From: Pseudomonas sp. FEN
Lineage (GTDB): Bacteria; Pseudomonadota; Gammaproteobacteria; Pseudomonadales; Pseudomonadaceae
Direction: 5' to 3'
Assembly: GCF_904067045.1 (NCBI RefSeq)
Contig: NZ_CAJFDC010000012.1
Coordinates: forward strand, 383,501-447,500
Length of the DNA: 64,000 bases
Made by a program: the position numbers and the translations under genes. Positions 61,914 through 64,000 of the stretch are shown here, one piece after another. Below the pieces are notes generated by a model. The model had not been told where the DNA came from, made no database searches, and saw only the letters and a list, made by a program, of their open reading frames with translations. Positions within the stretch are counted from its first letter, which is position 1. Each line of letters starts with the position of its first letter.

Positions 61914-64000
61914 ATGAGTTCGGTACATCTAGCTGTCAGTATGGCCGGAGTCGTGCCGGTCGCCCATGCCAACCGCCGCATCCTGATCATTGACGACACC
62001 CCGTCCATCCACGAGGATTTTCGCAAGACCCTCTGCCCGGACGACGTCGAGGACGACTTGCAAAGCGCCGAGCAGGCCTTGTTCGGCGACACCATCAGCC
62101 GTCGGGTAGAAACGTTCGAACTCGATTCGGCGTTCCAGGGCCAGGAAGGCCTGGCCAAGGTCGAACAGGCCCTGCTGCAAGGGCGACCTTACGCCATGGC
62201 CTTTATCGACATGCGCATGCCACCGGGCTGGGATGGCCTGCAAACCCTCGAACGGCTCTGGCAAGCCGATCCCAAGCTGCAAGTCGCCCTGTGCACCGCC
62301 TTTTCCGATTACTCCCTGGAGGAGATGAACGAGCGGGTCGAGATGGGCGACCGCCTGCTGATCCTGAAGAAACCCTTCGATGCCATCGAGATCCGCCAAC
62401 TGGCCAGCGCCCTGACCGCCAAATGGCAGATGACCGAAAACGCCGCGCTGAAAATGGACCAGCTCGAACAGGCCGTCGAAGAACGCACCCGCGAGCTGTC
62501 CGACGCCAACATCATCGTACAGAACAGTCCGACCCTGCTCTATCGCCTGCGCGGCGAGCCGTCGTTCCCGCTGATGTACATTTCCCACAACATCACCAAG
62601 TTCGGACATGTGGCCAAGGACCTGCTGGCCTCGCCCGACTGGACCACCGAGCTGATCCATCCGGACGATCAGGACAAGGTCGACGCGGCCATGGCCAAGG
62701 TCCTGGACAAGGACGCCGAGGGCGCCTCGATCGAGTTTCGCCTGCAGACCGGCGATGGCCGCTGGCGTTGGGTGGAAAACCGCTATGTACCGGTACGCGA
62801 CCCGGAAGGACGCCTGCTGGAAGTCGAAGGCATCATCATCGACATCACCGAACACAAGCTGGCCGAAGAGAAAATCGCCCAACTCGCCCGCACCGACGGC
62901 CTCACCGGGCTGGCCAACCGCTCGACCCTGATCGAGCGCCTGCACCAGAGCTTTGCCGCCGCCAGGCGCGGTGCCTCGCCGTTCGCGGTGTTCTATCTGG
63001 ACCTGGATCACTTCAAGCACATCAACGACACCCTGGGACACCCGGTGGGCGACCTGCTGCTTCAAGCCGTTGCCCGGCGCCTCACCGAGTGCACCCGGGA
63101 AATCGATGTGGTGGCGCGCCTGGGCGGCGATGAGTTCGCGGTATTGCAATCGGAAATGCTCGACCCGGCGAGTTCCGGCGACTTGGCAAAGAAGATCCTC
63201 AATGCGCTGGTGGAGCCTTACAACCTGGAAGGCAATGAGGTGCGGATTTCCGCCAGCCTCGGCATCAGCACCTATGCGGTGGACAGCGAAAGCGCCGATA
63301 CCATGTTGGTCCAGGCCGACATGGCGCTCTATCGCTCCAAGGAAAACGGCCGCAACCAGTACCACTTCCACTCCGAGGAGATCAACCAGGAAGTCATCGA
63401 GCGGATCGCCATTACCCAAGACCTGAAAAAGGCCATCGAACAGGACGAGCTGGAGCTTCATTACTTGCCGGAAGTCGACCTGGGCAGCGGCAAGATCCTC
63501 GGGATGGAAGCCCTGGTGCGCTGGAACCACCCCGAGCGCGGCCTGCTCGGCGCGGAACTGTTCATCCCCGCGGCGGAAAAGACCGGGACCATCGTGGCCC
63601 TCGGGCACTGGGTGCTGGAGCACGCCTGCCGACAAATGCGCGAATGGCGCGACGAAGGCATGGCCCCGCCAGTGATCGCGATCAACCTGTCGCTGGCCCA
63701 ACTCAAAAGTGGCGGCGAGCTGCTTCGCGACGTGATCGAGACCACGGCCAAATGGGGGTTGTCACCCGCGGATCTGGAGTTCGACGTCACCGAAGCCACC
63801 CTGGCCCAGACCAAATGGACCCAGAATGACGTACTGCCCAGGCTGCGCGAACTCGGGGTGAAGATCGCCATCGACGATTTCGGCACCGACTACTCCTCCT
63901 TCGACTACCTCAAGACCTACCGCGTCAACCACCTGAAACTGGCCCAGTCGTTCATCAACCACGCGACCCAGGACGCGGAAAGCGCCACCACCCTGCGGGC
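61914..64000 (+). CDS. REC-PAS-GGDEF-EAL cyclic-di-GMP protein, 3' end outside window
   Basis: The frame starts at ATG 61914 (MSSVHLAVSM, AGGGAGC upstream) and is still open at the window edge after 695 codons. In order: a receiver-like domain (ILIIDDTPSIHEDF; phospho-acceptor candidate in FIDMRMPPGWDG), a PAS domain (YISHNITKFGHVAKDLL), GGDEF (intact LGGDEFAVL at 63120-63146 with an RxxD inhibitory site REID five residues before it), and EAL (MEALVRW at 63504-63524). In the EAL part the metal-site motif reads DVTEA instead of E(I/L)TES, and IDDFGTDYSS, KLAQSF replace the usual GTGYSS and KIDRSF. It could make or sense cyclic-di-GMP; phosphodiesterase activity is uncertain. Confidence 0.9.
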   Translation, partial: MSSVHLAVSMAGVVPVAHANRRILIIDDTPSIHEDFRKTLCPDDVEDDLQSAEQALFGDTISRRVETFELDSAFQGQEGLAKVEQALLQGRPYAMAFIDMRMPPGWDGLQTLERLWQADPKLQVALCTAFSDYSLEEMNERVEMGDRLLILKKPFDAIEIRQLASALTAKWQMTENAALKMDQLEQAVEERTRELSDANIIVQNSPTLLYRLRGEPSFPLMYISHNITKFGHVAKDLLASPDWTTELIHPDDQDKVDAAMAKVLDKDAEGASIEFRLQTGDGRWRWVENRYVPVRDPEGRLLEVEGIIIDITEHKLAEEKIAQLARTDGLTGLANRSTLIERLHQSFAAARRGASPFAVFYLDLDHFKHINDTLGHPVGDLLLQAVARRLTECTREIDVVARLGGDEFAVLQSEMLDPASSGDLAKKILNALVEPYNLEGNEVRISASLGISTYAVDSESADTMLVQADMALYRSKENGRNQYHFHSEEINQEVIERIAITQDLKKAIEQDELELHYLPEVDLGSGKILGMEALVRWNHPERGLLGAELFIPAAEKTGTIVALGHWVLEHACRQMREWRDEGMAPPVIAINLSLAQLKSGGELLRDVIETTAKWGLSPADLEFDVTEATLAQTKWTQNDVLPRLRELGVKIAIDDFGTDYSSFDYLKTYRVNHLKLAQSFINHATQDAESATTLR

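Noticed and set aside
61929-63701. A 590-residue minus-strand frame at the right end
   Set aside because: The plus strand encodes intact GGDEF and EAL motifs in one frame that runs off the window.

Overview
The window is GC-rich, densely packed chromosomal DNA from a fluorescent-group Pseudomonas. The evidence is gene content and order (mrp-metG, rnf-nth, argG-motY-pyrC-rnt-prx-bfd-bfrB-grxD, argF, glpFKRD, glpM, metR), which follows the arrangement I know from P. aeruginosa and P. putida, together with many Pseudomonas REP-type palindromes between genes. I see no rRNA, tRNA, CRISPR array, prophage or intact insertion sequence. The first and last genes are cut by the window edges.

Layout. 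1-4.1 kb: the end of a DUF1513 gene, a variant isochorismatase-fold hydrolase, and a secreted penicillin-acylase-family lipoprotein. 4.4-8.6 kb: a basic-amino-acid ABC importer operon with an AotO-like metallohydrolase inside it. 8.8-15.3 kb: pheC, a small proline-rich protein, dcd, a cold-shock gene, mrp (its 3' end is tandemly repeated) and metG. 15.4-20.2 kb: a MITE-like repeat, an rnfABDGE operon without rnfC, nth, and a small acidic protein. 20.4-22.5 kb: an orphan BvgA/EvgA-type response regulator, a 900-bp gene-free stretch of lower GC, and an unknown helix-turn-helix-like protein. 22.5-34.7 kb: housekeeping, redox and iron genes (argG, motY, pyrC, rnt, peroxiredoxin, bfd, bfrB, grxD, a molybdopterin oxidoreductase, argF, an orphan ABC ATPase, a YbaK deacylase). 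35-40.5 kb: the glycerol regulon glpF-glpK-glpR and glpD with recognisable GlpR operators. 41-47.8 kb: the acidic-amino-acid importer aatJQMP with its two-component system aauSR, preceded by a sigma-54 promoter and two AauR-type palindromes. 47.8-50 kb: glpM, a pair of four-helix DMT proteins, and a MipA-like outer-membrane protein.

The least familiar segment is 50.0-57.5 kb. Six closely packed or overlapping genes encode a MtnX-like HAD phosphatase, a class-III aminotransferase, an alpha/beta hydrolase, a BioF2/FemAB-like acyltransferase, an NtrB-like histidine kinase and an NtrC-like activator. They sit behind a strong-looking sigma-54 promoter and three TGTAGC-type palindromes 60-110 bp upstream. 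I read this as a self-regulated metabolic operon whose substrate and product are unknown; it is the best candidate here for an undescribed system.

The window closes with an alpha/beta hydrolase, metR, a Nudix hydrolase, a response regulator with a degenerate HD-GYP domain (HN instead of HD), and a divergent REC-PAS-GGDEF-EAL gene that runs off the end. Start codons were chosen by Shine-Dalgarno spacing and family alignment from memory; no database search was run.
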